A DNA stretch of 61,939 nucleotides from Sulfurovum sp. (GCA_027063305.1 JAMORY010000010.1:1-61939); one strand, 5' to 3'; shown: positions 25,983 through 34,968, counted from the stretch's first letter. Program-made: numbers and translations. Notes: generated by a model from the sequence alone, not told the origin.

Positions 25983-27520
25983 GTCTGCTCTATCCGCAGT
26001 TTCTCTGGCTCCTTCTGCCCCTTGCACTGCTTGTTCTAAAGTGCCGACCAAGAAGAGTCCGCACATGTATCCATGCGATCATTATCCTACTGTTGATCCT
26101 CACACTCTCCCGTCCACGGATCGAACAGGGGGAGAGCACACGCCCTATAGAAGCGAAGGATATTCTTATCGCACTGGATATCTCCTACTCCATGCAAGCG
26201 GACGATATTACACCTAACCGCTACACCTATGCACGTAAGGTCATCGATGCCCTGCTGATGCAAAACCCCAACGACAATATCATGCTCATCGCCTTTACCA
26301 CAAACCCGCTTCTACTCTCGCCACCTACTACCGACCATAGACTCGTCCGTACGGCACTTGAAGCACTTCAACTGGAGAATATCCTGACCAAGGGAACCTC
26401 GCTCGAACATCTGTTCAAAAAGATCGCATCGCTCGAACCGATAGAGAGGGAGGTGGTGCTCCTTACCGACGGAGGAGAAGAGCATGCACTTACACCTCTT
26501 ACCGATACACTGGCGCATACACCGATGCATCTGCATATTTTGGCACTTGGCACGACACGCGGCACACCTATCCCACAAGCTGACGGCACCCTGCTCAAAG
26601 ATGAAGCGGGGAACCTTGTTGTCTCACGTATCAATCCACTCCTTCGCCAGCTTGCCCATGCTCTTGGAGGCAACTACTTTGAAGCGACCGTCTCTCCGCA
26701 AAAGATCGCCGCGCGTATCAGCGAGACCTTTAAAAAACAACCTCGAACGACCATCAAAAGACACTATGCCTACACAGAGTTCTATATGCTTCCGCTCTTA
26801 CTTGCGATCATACTCTTTTTGATGCTCCATACCCGATTTGTACGCTACCTAATCCTGCTTTTTGCCCTCTTTGGCGTAGAGCTTCACGCATCGTTCTTTG
26901 ATCTGTTCAAACTCCAAAGTGCCTATGCACACTACCGCCAAGAAGAGTATAATACCACACGAAGCATACTCCTTGAGATCGAACACACCTCCTTACAACA
27001 GCAGTTTGCCCTTGCCAATACCGACTATAGACAACACCGTTATAAAAAGGCGATCGCACGTTACCAAAGTATCCGTTCACACTCACCCAAGATCAAACAG
27101 AAACTCTACTACAATATCGCCAACGCCTATGTCATGCTTCATAAATACGATAAAGCCAAACACTACTATAGTAAAACCTTACAATTAGGAGAGGATCGCG
27201 ATGCCAGAGAGAATCTTGCGATGATCGCACTGCTACATGACCGGCACGATGCACCTCTTGGCAGGGAACGTCCCGTATCACAAAGCGACCAAAGCAAAAA
27301 GAGCGACGCTTTACAAGAATCAAAGAACAAAAGCACCTCACAAAAGGAGCAGTCGCATTCAGGAACGGGATCGGGAGGACAGACAAGACAAAGAAGCAAC
27401 CCTAAACAGAAAGAACAGACGTACCTCGAACCGGATGAGAAGGCACCCCCGCATCTGCTCGGTTCGAAGGTCTATGAGCTGATCAATAAAGGATACATCC
27501 ATGAAAAACAGCCTTGGTAG
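25979..27520 (+). CDS. VWA + TPR membrane protein, BatB-BatC fusion
   Basis: The protein of 513 residues joins two activities usually coded by separate bat genes. The N-terminus has two membrane segments and a VWA domain (about 55-250), with a complete DISYS metal motif and VVLLTDGGEE. A further membrane region (about 265-305) is followed by TPR-like repeats (about 315-420: YKKAIARYQSIR, YYNIANAYVMLHKYDKAKHYYSK). The tail (about 425-500) is Ser/Gln/Lys-rich low complexity. Position between batA-like and batD-like genes supports the assignment. BatB and BatC fusions are my reading of domain order. Confidence 0.88.
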   Translation: MSLLYPQFLWLLLPLALLVLKCRPRRVRTCIHAIIILLLILTLSRPRIEQGESTRPIEAKDILIALDISYSMQADDITPNRYTYARKVIDALLMQNPNDNIMLIAFTTNPLLLSPPTTDHRLVRTALEALQLENILTKGTSLEHLFKKIASLEPIEREVVLLTDGGEEHALTPLTDTLAHTPMHLHILALGTTRGTPIPQADGTLLKDEAGNLVVSRINPLLRQLAHALGGNYFEATVSPQKIAARISETFKKQPRTTIKRHYAYTEFYMLPLLLAIILFLMLHTRFVRYLILLFALFGVELHASFFDLFKLQSAYAHYRQEEYNTTRSILLEIEHTSLQQQFALANTDYRQHRYKKAIARYQSIRSHSPKIKQKLYYNIANAYVMLHKYDKAKHYYSKTLQLGEDRDARENLAMIALLHDRHDAPLGRERPVSQSDQSKKSDALQESKNKSTSQKEQSHSGTGSGGQTRQRSNPKQKEQTYLEPDEKAPPHLLGSKVYELINKGYIHEKQPW

Positions 27521-28643
27521 CACCCTTGCATACATCATCATGCTGACTCTTTCCCTCCTACATGGTGAGGATTTCACCTTTTTGCGACAGGTCGATACTC
27601 CCGATCCCTATGTAAAAGAGGGAGTGCTTCTTTTCATCGACCTCAACCAGACCAATCCCGATATCGTACTGCTTTTTGATTTCGATCTCAAAGCAAGTAG
27701 CGACTATGTTTTTAGACGTATCGACTCTAAAGAGAGCGATAGTTACCATAATGCCAAAGTGCACTACCTCTATCTGATCTACCCCTTGAAAGCAGGGGAT
27801 ATCGATATTGATTTTAGATTGACAAAACGGGTAACGAACGATGAGAGTGTCGCCTACAGCTTCTCCGGTGACCGCGATAACGTCAAAGGGCTTGTTACCA
27901 AGGACAGTAATATCACCCTGCCTCCGCTAAAACTGCATGTCAAACCTTTGCCAAAAGGTACGACACTTGTCGGTGACTTTACCCTTACCTATGCACTTCA
28001 AAAAAAAGAGGCCGTAGCGTATGAGCCTATCTCTTTTCGTGTTACGCTAAAAGGTAGAGGCTATCCGTCACTACTGGCATCGCTCTTTCCAAAGAAGGTA
28101 CCATTCACACTGTTTACGGAAAAGCCCATTGTACAAAAAAGCCACTCCAAACGGGGTACGTTCAGTACCATCGTCTATCCAATGGCGCTATCTAGCGACC
28201 GTAACTTTACCACTCTGCCCATTACGATCCATGCCTTCGATCCTAAAAAAGAGCGCGCTTATACCCTGAAAGTCCCACCCGAAACGATCCACATCAAACC
28301 TATCGATGTCAATGCTCTTGTTGACAAGGTTGACACCCCGCCACCACTCCATACCAACTGGCAGTGGCTTGGAAGTGTTTTGGGGTATCTTTTGGCATTT
28401 GTCTCAGGCTTTGCTACGGCATGGTTTCTAAAGTGGCACAAAAGAGCCGCTCTACCATCCGGGCATCCGCTTGAGGTAAAGATCGATAACGCTCAAGATA
28501 AAAAGGCACTGCTTCAACTACTACTGGCACAACAAGGTCCACGCTTTAGCACGGTTATTGAAAAACTGGAGCGTGACCTTTACGGCAAGGAACGATACAC
28601 ATTGACATCACTCAAAAAAGAGGCAAAGGAGCAACTACAATGA
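27501..28643 (+). CDS. BatD-like protein
   Basis: This 380-residue protein has a signal peptide (about 1-22), a long beta-rich extracytoplasmic region (about 25-280), one C-terminal membrane segment (about 292-312) and a short cytoplasmic tail. This plan, with the DFTFLRQVDTPDPYVKEGV start, fits BatD, which accompanies BatA/B. No catalytic motif is visible. The start lies 20 bases inside the preceding gene, and the stop overlaps moxR (ATGA), so the four genes are tightly coupled. Confidence 0.8.
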   Translation: MKNSLGSTLAYIIMLTLSLLHGEDFTFLRQVDTPDPYVKEGVLLFIDLNQTNPDIVLLFDFDLKASSDYVFRRIDSKESDSYHNAKVHYLYLIYPLKAGDIDIDFRLTKRVTNDESVAYSFSGDRDNVKGLVTKDSNITLPPLKLHVKPLPKGTTLVGDFTLTYALQKKEAVAYEPISFRVTLKGRGYPSLLASLFPKKVPFTLFTEKPIVQKSHSKRGTFSTIVYPMALSSDRNFTTLPITIHAFDPKKERAYTLKVPPETIHIKPIDVNALVDKVDTPPPLHTNWQWLGSVLGYLLAFVSGFATAWFLKWHKRAALPSGHPLEVKIDNAQDKKALLQLLLAQQGPRFSTVIEKLERDLYGKERYTLTSLKKEAKEQLQ

Positions 28644-29587
28644 AAAAGAAGATCACTCAACTTAAAAATGAACTGCAAAAAGCGGTCATCGGACAAGAAG
28701 CGATGATAGAGGGGCTACTTATTGGGCTACTGTGTAACGGGCACATCCTCATTGAAGGAGTACCGGGTCTTGCCAAGACCACTACGGTCAATGCCCTCTC
28801 CAAAGCACTGGGACTGGACTTCAAACGTATCCAGTTCACCCCCGACCTTCTTCCCTCCGATATTATCGGTGCGCAGATCTATGATCCGCAAACCCATAGC
28901 TTCAGTATTAAAAAGGGACCGCTCTTTACTAACCTGCTGCTTGCGGACGAGATCAACCGTGCCCCTTCCAAAGTGCAATCGGCACTGCTTGAAGTGATGC
29001 AGGAGCGTCAGGTGACCATTGCTGATGAAAGCTTTGTGCTGGAGAGACCTTTTCTTGTCATGGCGACCCAGAACCCCATTGAGCAAGAGGGGGTCTATGC
29101 CCTGCCTGAAGCACAGCTTGACCGCTTTATGATGAAACTGATCGTCACTCACAACAGCGAAGAAGAGGAGCTACAGATCATGCGAAAGGGTGCAACCAAA
29201 AGCTTTGCAGATGTGATGCAGGTGATGGACAAGAAGAGCCTTTTTGCACTACAAGAGGAGCTTGAAGCAATACACATCGACCCTGAACTTGAACGCTACA
29301 TCATCCAGCTTATCAGTGCCACAAGAGAACCTGCACGATTTAAACTGGAAACACTGCAAGCAGATATCATGTACGGTGTCAGCCCCCGTGCCTCCATCGA
29401 CCTCTACAAAGCTGCCAGAGCCAAAGCCTACCTCAGAGGAAACGATTTCGTGACACCTGCTGATATCGGTATGGTTGTGCATGATGTACTTAGACACCGT
29501 ATCGTACTAAGCTATGAAGCCAGAGCCAAAGGGATAAAGAGTGATGAGGTCATTACCAAGATCGTGGAAACAGTGCAGATCCCGTAA
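28640..29587 (+). CDS. MoxR family AAA+ ATPase
   Basis: MoxR ATPases are cytoplasmic chaperone-like enzymes that work with VWA partners. The protein of 315 residues shows Walker A GVPGLAKTT (about 39-47), Walker B LLADEINRAPSKVQSALLEVMQE (about 98-120), and sensor 1 around ATQNPIEQEG. The C-terminal lid follows with SPRASIDLYKAARAKA. Linkage to two VWA proteins and a DUF58 protein completes a Bat/MoxR module. The usual order puts moxR first; here it comes after batD. Confidence 0.96.
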   Translation: MKKKITQLKNELQKAVIGQEAMIEGLLIGLLCNGHILIEGVPGLAKTTTVNALSKALGLDFKRIQFTPDLLPSDIIGAQIYDPQTHSFSIKKGPLFTNLLLADEINRAPSKVQSALLEVMQERQVTIADESFVLERPFLVMATQNPIEQEGVYALPEAQLDRFMMKLIVTHNSEEEELQIMRKGATKSFADVMQVMDKKSLFALQEELEAIHIDPELERYIIQLISATREPARFKLETLQADIMYGVSPRASIDLYKAARAKAYLRGNDFVTPADIGMVVHDVLRHRIVLSYEARAKGIKSDEVITKIVETVQIP

Positions 29588-29594
29588 GATCGGA

Positions 29595-29743
29595 ATGAAT
29601 AGTGAATAATTTATGTATGCGGTGCAATGGCTCCGCTTCTATACAATGGAGAGACAAATGAACTACACTTCCCCCATGATCAATAAAAACTTTTCACCCA
29701 AAAGCATACCCCCACTATTCGCTATTCACCATTCACTATTCAC
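29595..29743. repeat. Inverted heptamer repeats between moxR and the DUF58 gene
   Basis: The left part holds ATGAATA-GTGAATA (29595-29608) followed shortly by GTATGC (to 29620). The right part is the inverted counterpart: GCATAC (29704-29709) and four tandem heptamers TATTCGC, TATTCAC, CATTCAC, TATTCAC (29716-29743). The arms could pair over about 12 bases. A CCCCC/GGGGG pair flanks the right block. Similar units recur at 35594-35621 and 36655-36694. Nothing in the gap of 174 bases looks coding. Confidence 0.75.
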
Positions 29744-29761
29744 TAATTTTGGGGGCACTCC

Positions 29762-30589
29762 ATGACACCGGAGTTCAAAGCGCTTCTTCTAAGATCCAGA
29801 CAGGAAACCTATACGCATTTGAGCGGTCATAACCTTTCAAAACAACATGGTGAGGGGTATGACTTTGCCGAGCTTCGAGAGTATCAGATAGGCGATGATA
29901 TCCGTAAGATCAACTGGACCATCACTGCCAAACTAGGAAAGCCCTACGTAAAGGAGTTGCATGCTAACAGGGAGCTTTATGTATCGGTAGCGGCACTGAT
30001 GGATGGCAGCCTCTACTCTCAGGAAGGAAATGACAAACAACATACCATGACAGAGGCCGCAGCAATTCTGGGCTACGCTGCACAATACAACTATGACCTC
30101 TTTCAAGGTATATGCTTTAGTCAGGACCATACCTATGCGACACCTCCGACCAAACAGCTTTTCGAGATAGAACGCTTTTGCCAGAAGCTCTACGATACCC
30201 CTCTTTTGCATACCTCACTGCCTCTGCAACCTGCCCTCGACACACTCTTTTTGCGGCTCCATCGTCCCTCTCTTCTTTTTATTCTACACGATTTCCTAGA
30301 ACCTATGGATCTCTCATTACTGGCACAGCGTCATGAGGTCATTGCCCTTGTAATACGCCATCCAGAAGAGGAGAACCCCCGTCTTCAAGGAGAGCTTACG
30401 CTCCATAACCCGCAGACAGCACAGCATATCGATACTTATATCTCAAAGAGAAGTATCACACGATATATCCAAAAAAGAGTAGAGAGTGATGAAAGAATGG
30501 TGGCTCACTTTTCCAAGCACCGCATACGATATGTGAAGATCATGACCACAGAATCGGTCATAGGGAAGATGTTAACGCTCTTTAGATAG
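29762..30589 (+). CDS. DUF58 domain protein of the Bat/MoxR locus
   Basis: DUF58 proteins have a VWA-like fold and nearly always accompany moxR. The 275-residue protein has the family motif LREYQIGDDIRKINWTITAKLGKPYVKE (about 38-65) and a later FLHDF-type block (LLFILHDFLEPMDLSLLAQRHEVIALVI). There is no membrane segment, so it should be cytoplasmic. It is separated from moxR by 174 bases of repeats, unlike the overlapping genes upstream. Confidence 0.92.
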   Translation: MTPEFKALLLRSRQETYTHLSGHNLSKQHGEGYDFAELREYQIGDDIRKINWTITAKLGKPYVKELHANRELYVSVAALMDGSLYSQEGNDKQHTMTEAAAILGYAAQYNYDLFQGICFSQDHTYATPPTKQLFEIERFCQKLYDTPLLHTSLPLQPALDTLFLRLHRPSLLFILHDFLEPMDLSLLAQRHEVIALVIRHPEEENPRLQGELTLHNPQTAQHIDTYISKRSITRYIQKRVESDERMVAHFSKHRIRYVKIMTTESVIGKMLTLFR

Positions 30590-30606
30590 TGGGGCGACAC
30601 CCCACT
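30588..30606. terminator. Bidirectional hairpin between the DUF58 gene and chaA
   Basis: AGTGGGG (30588-30594) and CCCCACT (30600-30606) form a perfect 7-bp GC-rich stem with a 5-base loop. It starts in the DUF58 stop codon and lies seven bases from the convergent chaA stop, so it can end both transcripts. T-runs are poor on both sides. Confidence 0.55.
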
Positions 30607-30612
30607 GCTACA

Positions 30613-31704
30613 CTAGACAAAAAGCAAGAATACAAAGACCACGAAGAGGATAAAGTGTAAGAACCCCTCCAGTACGTTCGTCTCACCATCATTGAAGTTG
30701 ACCATGCTCACAAGCAAGGTCAGACCGATCATCATTGTCTGTATAGGTGTCAAAGAGAGGTTCAGTTCCAATCCTAAGTAGTATGAGACAACAATAACTG
30801 CCGGAATGGTCAGAAGTACCGTTGCCAAAGAGGCACCCAGTGCAATATTGATGACTGTTTGCATACGGTTATCCATCGCTGCACGTACCGCCGTAATGAG
30901 CTCGGGTGCGGCAGAGATGACCGCAACACCGACCGCACCGATCGCAAGCGGTAGCCCAAAGGTCTCTAAGGTATTTCCCATGAAGATGGAGAGTATTTCC
31001 GCAAGAACTCCGATAATGACAATGGAGATCACAAGGTTAAAACCATGATACCAAGCATTGATCTCTTCATGCGGATGGCACTCACCGCTCTCGATACAGG
31101 CATTTTTCTCTTCGGCACGGTACTCGAAAAAGTACTTATGCGACTTTAGCTGTACACGTGTAAATATGGTATAGAGAAGAATGAACACCACAACATTGAA
31201 GAACATAAAACGCTGATGATATTGTGGGTCCAAGAACTCAGGAAGCACCATCGCGATACCGATCGCCGTTAGCAACATGGAAAGATACGAATTGGAGGAG
31301 TCGACATTGTAAGGCTGCTCCCCATACTTCAATCCTCCAATGATCGCCGCAAGTCCCAAAAGACCGTTAATATCCAGCATGATCGCAGAGTAGATCGTAT
31401 CACGGGCGAGGTTTGGGTTTTCCGCATGCATCATCATGATCACGATAATAACGATCTCCACAATGACCGCAGACATAGTCAAAATAAGCGTTCCGTAGGG
31501 TTCGCCGAACTTCTCGGCAAGCATCTCCGCATGGTGCGCTACCGACATCGCCGCATAGATAATGACAACGAACAAGATACCGAACCCTAACAGGTTCCCC
31601 ATAGTGCTCTCGACAAGCGCATGTTCAAAGTAACTGATACCGGCAAAGGTCAGGATGGCAAGAAAGAGGCTGTACTCTTTTGAGAACTGCTTTAAGATAT
31701 TCAT
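30613..31704 (-). CDS. chaA: ChaA-type Ca2+(Na+)/H+ antiporter
   Basis: This is a 363-residue CaCA-superfamily exchanger with about eleven membrane segments. Both alpha-repeat motifs are visible: GEPYGTLILTMSAVIVEIV (about 68-86) and SAAPELITAVRAAMDNRMQTVINIALGASLATV (about 258-290). The spacing and the VAHHAEMLAEKFGEPYG block match E. coli ChaA closely. It exports sodium, potassium or calcium in exchange for protons. The ATG overlaps the stop of the HTH gene upstream, so that protein may regulate it. Confidence 0.92.
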   Translation of the reverse strand: MNILKQFSKEYSLFLAILTFAGISYFEHALVESTMGNLLGFGILFVVIIYAAMSVAHHAEMLAEKFGEPYGTLILTMSAVIVEIVIIVIMMMHAENPNLARDTIYSAIMLDINGLLGLAAIIGGLKYGEQPYNVDSSNSYLSMLLTAIGIAMVLPEFLDPQYHQRFMFFNVVVFILLYTIFTRVQLKSHKYFFEYRAEEKNACIESGECHPHEEINAWYHGFNLVISIVIIGVLAEILSIFMGNTLETFGLPLAIGAVGVAVISAAPELITAVRAAMDNRMQTVINIALGASLATVLLTIPAVIVVSYYLGLELNLSLTPIQTMMIGLTLLVSMVNFNDGETNVLEGFLHFILFVVFVFLLFV

Positions 31705-32363
31705 GGAAGCATATCCATATAGTCACTTGAAGCATCGAGCCTGAACTTTCCATCCTCTTTGATAATACGAGGATCTCCCGCCTTCCACGCTTTTTTCAAA
31801 CGTTTCATGACCTTCTCTTGTGCCTTTTTCTTCTCGATCCCATACGCTTTGAAGAACTTCTTCACACTGATATGTTCCGTTTCACGCTCAAGAACGATCT
31901 CTTCACCGATCACATCGATCGTCTCAGACTCATCTTTGCGATGTTCTAGTTGATGCATGTAGATCGTACGCATCTCATGGAACGCCTCTTTTAGAAGATC
32001 GATCTCTCCACGAAGTGTAGTCGATATCTGCTTGTTGGATTTTTTCAGATCTTTGACCGTACTTTTAAGGACGCTGATAGTCTCATCTTTGGCTGCAAGC
32101 AGTGCTTCGTAATCCTTCTTGTCACTACCCTCACTACTGTTACCTTCAGATAATTCTGACAGCGGCGTATTATCCGACTTTGTGTTGGTTACAGGTTGTT
32201 TCTCTTCCGCCGGTGATACAGAAGCATCCGAATCGATGACAATATAGAGCTTCCCCTCTACATCTTTCGCTTTTAGAATACCGCGCTTGATCTTTGCATA
32301 GACCGCCTGTCTTGAGATGCCGAGCTCTTTAGCGTACTCGGCCGGTTTCATCAACTTTTCCAT
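31701..32363 (-). CDS. HTH DNA-binding protein with a coiled coil
   Basis: The N-terminus (about 1-45: KPAEYAKELGISRQAVYAKIKRGILKAKDVEGKLYI) is an excisionase/MerR-like HTH. A low-complexity linker follows, then a long coiled coil (about 85-150) and a C-terminal charged domain with a possible second helical motif (AYGIEKKKAQEKVMKRLKKAWKAGD). I recognise no named family; DUF3972-type epsilonproteobacterial proteins are similar in plan. It overlaps chaA by four bases. A 20-bp inverted repeat sits 14 bases ahead of its start, so it probably represses its own operon. Confidence 0.75.
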   Translation of the reverse strand: MEKLMKPAEYAKELGISRQAVYAKIKRGILKAKDVEGKLYIVIDSDASVSPAEEKQPVTNTKSDNTPLSELSEGNSSEGSDKKDYEALLAAKDETISVLKSTVKDLKKSNKQISTTLRGEIDLLKEAFHEMRTIYMHQLEHRKDESETIDVIGEEIVLERETEHISVKKFFKAYGIEKKKAQEKVMKRLKKAWKAGDPRIIKEDGKFRLDASSDYMDMLP

Positions 32364-32376
32364 ACCTTACCCTTCT

Positions 32377-32396
32377 TGTTTACAATTGTGTAAACA
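32377..32396 (-). promoter_or_regulatory. Palindromic operator ahead of the HTH-chaA operon
   Basis: TGTTTACA-ATTG-TGTAAACA has perfect 8-bp arms around a 4-base centre. It lies between a TATGAT -10-like box (about 32398-32403 on the minus strand) and the AAGGG ribosome binding site of the HTH gene. A protein bound there would block transcription. The obvious candidate binder is the HTH protein itself. Confidence 0.65.
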
Positions 32397-32419
32397 TCAT
32401 AGCATAAGTTTAATGAAAT

Positions 32420-32464
32420 GTTGACAATCAGAGGTTGACAACCCCTGTAAACTGACGCTATAAA
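32420..32464. promoter_or_regulatory. Direct repeat GTTGACAA and a plus-strand promoter-like pair
   Basis: GTTGACAA occurs at 32420-32427 and again at 32434-32441, a 14-base period. The second copy supplies TTGACA (32435-32440), followed 18 bases later by TATAAA (32459-32464), pointing right into the 3' end of pcm. On the minus strand ACCCCT/AGGGGT arms around 32441-32470 could form a pcm terminator hairpin with a long loop. Whether this is a promoter, an operator pair or a terminator is unclear. Confidence 0.35.
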
Positions 32465-32487
32465 GGGGTTTTGAGAATCTGAAAGGT

Positions 32488-33123
32488 TTACTTTTGCGTA
32501 CCGTCAAGTACCGGTACGAAGAGGCATTGTTCAATGGTCTCTGAGGTGATACGACCATTCTTTTTGTAAAAGCGTGTCAAGATATGGTAGTTCTCACTCT
32601 GCTCTATAGGAGCTACCAAAATACCCCCTTCGGCCAACTGTTCAAAGATCACATCGGGGATCTTCTTTGCCGTTGCGGAAAAGAGAATACGCTCAAAAGG
32701 CGCATACTGTTTCCATCCGCGCTGACCATCGTCAAAGCGGGTGAAGATATTATGCATCTCCAATTCACTGAAGCGACGCTTTGCTTCTTTAAGGAGTTCA
32801 TCGATACGCTCGATGGTAAAAACACGACGACAGATCTGTGCCAGTATCGCCGCTTGGTAACCGCTTCCACATCCGATCTCAAGTACGGAATCGACCCCTT
32901 TAAGCTCAAGATGCTGTGTCATTTTAGCTACGGTCAAAGGAGAAGATATCCACTGGCTCGCAGCAAGAGGCAATGCATCGAGCTTATAGGAGAGATGTCT
33001 GAACTCCGGCGGTACAAATGCTTCGCGGTCAACCGCTAAGAATGCCTCTTTGACATGAGGGTCCAAAGGAAAACGCTGCTCGATTTCGGCAACAAGACTT
33101 TGTCTGTTTCGTGTTTTGATCAT
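32488..33123 (-). CDS. pcm: Protein-L-isoaspartate O-methyltransferase
   Basis: Pcm uses S-adenosylmethionine to methylate damaged isoaspartyl residues so they can be repaired. The 211-residue protein has the SAM-binding motif VLEIGCGSGYQAAILA (about 74-89). Upstream is the family's LPLAASQWISSPLTVAKM (a variant of the usual GxxIS block), and ILFSATAKKIPD (about 142-153) replaces the usual VTAA motif. Length is typical. It follows the nitrilase-like gene by 50 bases and probably belongs to the nrdB transcript. Confidence 0.93.
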   Translation of the reverse strand: MIKTRNRQSLVAEIEQRFPLDPHVKEAFLAVDREAFVPPEFRHLSYKLDALPLAASQWISSPLTVAKMTQHLELKGVDSVLEIGCGSGYQAAILAQICRRVFTIERIDELLKEAKRRFSELEMHNIFTRFDDGQRGWKQYAPFERILFSATAKKIPDVIFEQLAEGGILVAPIEQSENYHILTRFYKKNGRITSETIEQCLFVPVLDGTQK

Positions 33124-33173
33124 TATGTTAGAACATCCCTTAAAATATTGACGGCATTCTACCTAAAATGTAA

Positions 33174-33905
33174 TTAATCCATGACGATATAACGGCGTAT
33201 CTTCTTGATCTCCCTAAAGTCTATCACACCCTCTATCGCCTCTTTAGTATCATCCATGATCACATCACCGTTAGGAGAGATAATCGCCGAAGAGCTTGCC
33301 ATATCGCTGTCACTGCTGTTGGCAACGATCACGTAGGTCTGGTTCATAATGGCAAGGGCTTGTGAAAGTACTTCAAGGTGACGTTTTCTAGGCAATCCCC
33401 AGCGTGCCGGTACAAAGATCACATCCGCACCCTCTATCTGCTTCCACAGCTCTTTAAAGCGTAGTTCAAAACAGATCACGATGGCATATTTCACTCCCTC
33501 TATCTCAAAAGGTTTGATCTTCTTTTTCTTCCCTGCACGCAAGTAAAGATCTTCATCTCCCAACTTAAAGAGCTTTGCCTTCTCTTGACGATAGACGATC
33601 TTGTGCTTGTGAATAACGACCGCCTGATTGACAAAGGTATCATCCTCTTCCAATATAAGGGTCAAGACAAGTATCTGATCATCGATCTTCTGCTTCAATA
33701 CCTTCAGTGCCATCGCAGAGAACTTCGCTGCTGTGGAGAGGTGCTCATAGTCATAGGCTGTGAGGTAAACTTCCGGCGCAACGATGATCTGCTTGTCCGC
33801 ATTGGCATCGATATGTGCCAAAAGCGCATCAAGGTTGTGCTGGTATCGCTTGTCAGAAGGCAGTTGCAGGGCAACAACGGGCATCGGTTTTCGTCTATAA
33901 GGCAT
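33174..33905 (-). CDS. Carbon-nitrogen hydrolase (nitrilase superfamily)
   Basis: The Glu-Lys-Cys triad of the nitrilase superfamily is visible in the 243-residue protein: Glu near 45 (IIVAPEVYLTAYD), Lys near 110 (YRQEKAKLFKLGDE), and Cys near 147 (YAIVICFELRFKELW). A branch such as Nit2/omega-amidase-like or aliphatic amidase-like is possible, but the substrate cannot be fixed. It starts eight bases after nrdB and is thus almost certainly cotranscribed with it. Confidence 0.88.
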   Translation of the reverse strand: MPYRRKPMPVVALQLPSDKRYQHNLDALLAHIDANADKQIIVAPEVYLTAYDYEHLSTAAKFSAMALKVLKQKIDDQILVLTLILEEDDTFVNQAVVIHKHKIVYRQEKAKLFKLGDEDLYLRAGKKKKIKPFEIEGVKYAIVICFELRFKELWKQIEGADVIFVPARWGLPRKRHLEVLSQALAIMNQTYVIVANSSDSDMASSSAIISPNGDVIMDDTKEAIEGVIDFREIKKIRRYIVMD

Positions 33906-33913
33906 AGTGGCTC

Positions 33914-34933
33914 CTAGAAATCGTCAAGGTCCAGACTTCCTTTGGAGTAGTTGGTCACATTCCCCTCGAAGAAGTTGGTCTTTTGGTCGTTGAATTTTGA
34001 GAAGTTATCGACCCACTTGATCGGATGCTCGACATTATAGAGTTTCTCCAGTCCGACCGCATGGAGTCTTTGATCTGCTAGATATTTGATGTACTGCTCG
34101 ATGATCTCATCGGTCAATCCCAATATCTGACCTTGGGTAATGTACGCCCCCCATTCGCTCTCAAGCTTTACCGCAGAACGGAACATCTCATAAACCTCTT
34201 CGATCAGCTCTTTGGTAAAGAGTTCGGGGCGTTCACGCTTGGTAGTATTGATCATGTTCTGGAAAATAAGCAGGTGTGTCACCTCATCACGCTGGATAAA
34301 GCGGATCATCTGCGCAGACCCTAACATCTTATCCGAACGTGCCAATGTGTAAAGATAGGTAAATCCGCTGTAGAAGTAGATACCTTCAAGGATCTGGTTG
34401 GCGAACATCGCTTTGACAATATTGTGATCGGTCGGATTTTTTGATAGCTCCTCATAGACCTTGGCAATGGCATCGTTCTTGTGTTTGAGTTTCATATCGC
34501 GTCGCCAAAGCTCATATATCTCTTCGGAGTTGGTGGAGATACTGTCAACCATCACTGCATAACTTTGTGAATGCAGCGCCTCCTCAAATGCCTGACGCAC
34601 CAAAATAAGGTTGATCTCAGGAGAGGTGATGAATGGGTTCAGATTGTCGATAATATTATTGGTTTGAAGTGAATCCATAAAGATCAGTTGTGCCAAAACT
34701 TTATCATACGCCTGTTTCTCTGCATCGGTGAGATTCTTGTAGTCGTTGACATCACGCGTCATATCGACCTCTTTGGGAAACCATGTATTGTTGAGCATCA
34801 TCTCCCACAGATTATACGCCCATTGATACTTAATGTCGTTTAACTCGAAGATACCTGTCGGATTCCCGCCGAATATCTTCCGCTCGTTCGTCTTCTCTTG
34901 TGAGTCGGGGTTATATATTTTCTTTCTTATCAT
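33914..34933 (-). CDS. nrdB: Class Ia ribonucleotide reductase, beta subunit
   Basis: NrdB carries the diiron-tyrosyl radical needed by NrdA to make deoxyribonucleotides. The 339-residue protein keeps the radical and metal residues: Asp87, Glu118, His121 and Tyr125 (EALHSQSY), then EGIYFYSGF and [13 protein letters not shown]. The C-terminus ends DLDDF, the kind of tail that docks on the alpha subunit. nrdA is not in the window. AAGGG lies eight bases before the ATG. A promoter candidate lies at 34969-34998. Confidence 0.96.
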   Translation of the reverse strand: MIRKKIYNPDSQEKTNERKIFGGNPTGIFELNDIKYQWAYNLWEMMLNNTWFPKEVDMTRDVNDYKNLTDAEKQAYDKVLAQLIFMDSLQTNNIIDNLNPFITSPEINLILVRQAFEEALHSQSYAVMVDSISTNSEEIYELWRRDMKLKHKNDAIAKVYEELSKNPTDHNIVKAMFANQILEGIYFYSGFTYLYTLARSDKMLGSAQMIRFIQRDEVTHLLIFQNMINTTKRERPELFTKELIEEVYEMFRSAVKLESEWGAYITQGQILGLTDEIIEQYIKYLADQRLHAVGLEKLYNVEHPIKWVDNFSKFNDQKTNFFEGNVTNYSKGSLDLDDF

Positions 34934-34968
34934 AGATCTACCCTTTTGAATGAAGTGTTTTTTAAGCT

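Noticed and set aside
29637-29700. 19-codon frame (MAPLLYNGET...) in the moxR-DUF58 gap
   Set aside because: There is no ribosome binding site and it lies inside the repeat region. It is likely chance.
29716-29743. Possible CRISPR or minisatellite array
   Set aside because: Units of seven bases without spacers are tandem heptamers, not CRISPR repeats. No cas genes are present.
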